Positions 63,331 through 64,000 of a stretch of DNA of 64,000 nucleotides are shown here, one piece after another. Made by a program: the position numbers and the translations under genes. The notes beneath the pieces were generated by a model. The model was not told the origin of the DNA and did no database searches. It saw nothing but the letters and a program-made list of their open reading frames with translations. The number at the start of each line of letters is the position of its first letter. The first letter of the stretch is position 1. Where the stretch lies: positions 62,001 through 126,000 of the forward strand of contig NZ_JAOCAH010000003.1 in the NCBI RefSeq assembly GCF_029839275.1, read 5' to 3'. This DNA is from Pseudomonas sp. GD03944. GTDB taxonomy: Bacteria; Pseudomonadota; Gammaproteobacteria; Pseudomonadales; Pseudomonadaceae.

Positions 63331-64000
63331 ATGCAAAATCGCATGATGATTACCGGCGCGGGTTCGGGATTGGGTCGTGAAATCGCACTGCGTTGGGCGC
63401 GTGAAGGTTGGAAGCTGGCGCTGGCCGATGTGAATGAACCTGGCTTGGCGGAAACCCTCGCCCTGGTCCGCGAGGCGGGCGGTGACGGTTTCACCCAGCG
63501 CTGCGACGTGCGTGACTACAGCCAGCTCACTGCGTTGGCCCAAGCCTGCGAGCAGAAGTTCGGCGGCATCGATGTCATCGTCAACAACGCGGGCGTGGCC
63601 TCGGGCGGGTTCTTCAGCGAGCTGTCGCTGGAGGACTGGGACTGGCAGATCGCGATCAACCTCATGGGCGTGGTCAAGGGTTGCAAGGCGTTCCTGCCAC
63701 TGCTGGAGCGCAGCAAGGGCACGATCGTCAACATCGCCTCCATGGCCGCGCTGATGCAGGGCCCGGGCATGAGCAACTACAACGTGGCCAAGGCCGGTGT
63801 GGTGGCCTTGTCGGAGAGCCTGCTGGTCGAGTTGAAGATGCAGGAAATCGCCGTGCACGTGGTGTGCCCGTCGTTCTTCCAGACCAACCTGCTGGACTCC
63901 TTCCGCGGTCCGACCCCGGCGATGAAGGCCCAGGTCGGCAAACTGCTGGAAAGCTCGCCGATCACCGCGGCGGATATCGCCGACTACATCTACCAGGAAA
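63331..64000 (+). CDS. SDR-family oxidoreductase, 3' end missing
   Basis: The first 223 residues of a short-chain dehydrogenase that continues past the window. Visible: MMITGAGSGLGREIALRWA (NAD(P) motif), NNAGVASGGFFSEL, the catalytic Ser in VNIASMAALMQGPG and Tyr/Lys in SNYNVAKAGV, and CPSFFQTNLLDSFRG. This is the classical SDR type related to YbbO/SadH-like enzymes. The substrate cannot be inferred. It does not belong to the O-antigen operon, since high G+C and a REP unit lie between. Confidence 0.85.
   Translation, partial: MQNRMMITGAGSGLGREIALRWAREGWKLALADVNEPGLAETLALVREAGGDGFTQRCDVRDYSQLTALAQACEQKFGGIDVIVNNAGVASGGFFSELSLEDWDWQIAINLMGVVKGCKAFLPLLERSKGTIVNIASMAALMQGPGMSNYNVAKAGVVALSESLLVELKMQEIAVHVVCPSFFQTNLLDSFRGPTPAMKAQVGKLLESSPITAADIADYIYQE

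Overview
This window is a chromosomal segment of a fluorescent Pseudomonas, most likely of the P. putida type. The evidence is the conserved gene order (trkH, cpxRA, scpAB, rluB, yciK, mupP, ubiG, mtnA, gyrA, serC, pheA, hisC, tyrA-aroA, cmk, rpsA, ihfB, O-antigen locus, wbpM), the high G+C core with strong C/G-ending codons, and three kinds of Pseudomonas REP palindrome. I found no tRNA, rRNA, CRISPR array, prophage or classical IS; the only mobile-type gene is a REP-associated transposase (RAYT).

Bases 1-17,000 hold envelope and regulatory genes. These are the tail of a DHA2-type efflux protein, a FimV/HubP-family protein, a PlcP-Agt membrane-lipid remodelling pair behind a clear Pho box, the adenylate cyclase CyaB, an HD-domain protein paired with an Mpo1-like (DUF962) protein, two AraC regulators, TrkH, a nitroreductase, and a CpxR - Spy/CpxP-like - CpxA operon with GTAAA boxes in front of the Spy-like gene.

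Bases 17,000-28,500 hold housekeeping genes: RNase AM/TrpH, a YciO/Sua5 protein, ScpA-ScpB (chromosome segregation), RluB, a GGDEF diguanylate cyclase preceded by a strong sigma-54 promoter match, YciK, MupP (peptidoglycan recycling), UbiG, and the methylthioadenosine salvage pair (MTA/SAH deaminase and MtnA). A 92-bp paired-REP unit is repeated three times before rluB.

Bases 28,500-41,650 are the gyrA-serC-pheA-hisC-tyrA/aroA-cmk-rpsA-ihfB block, which links serine and aromatic amino-acid synthesis to cytidylate kinase, ribosomal protein S1 and IHF-beta. Between rpsA and ihfB a RAYT gene sits inside a tandem array of about 115-bp bipartite REP units.

Bases 41,800-62,700 are an O-antigen/surface polysaccharide island at the classical Pseudomonas site between ihfB and wbpM. 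G+C falls to about 40-45% in its centre and rises again inside wbpM. Its genes make GDP-mannose-derived sugars (ManC, Gmd, Fcl and a perosamine-synthase-like aminotransferase), UDP-GlcA and UDP-GalA (Ugd and an epimerase) and a UDP-QuiNAc/FucNAc-type initiating sugar (WbpM, a WbpV-like reductase and a small phosphoglycosyl transferase). They also assemble and decorate the unit (five glycosyltransferases, an acyltransferase, two methyltransferases, a cupin) and flip it (Wzx). No Wzy polymerase, Wzz or O-antigen ABC exporter is visible. The window ends with a DUF2784 membrane protein, a fourth copy of the paired-REP unit and a truncated short-chain dehydrogenase.
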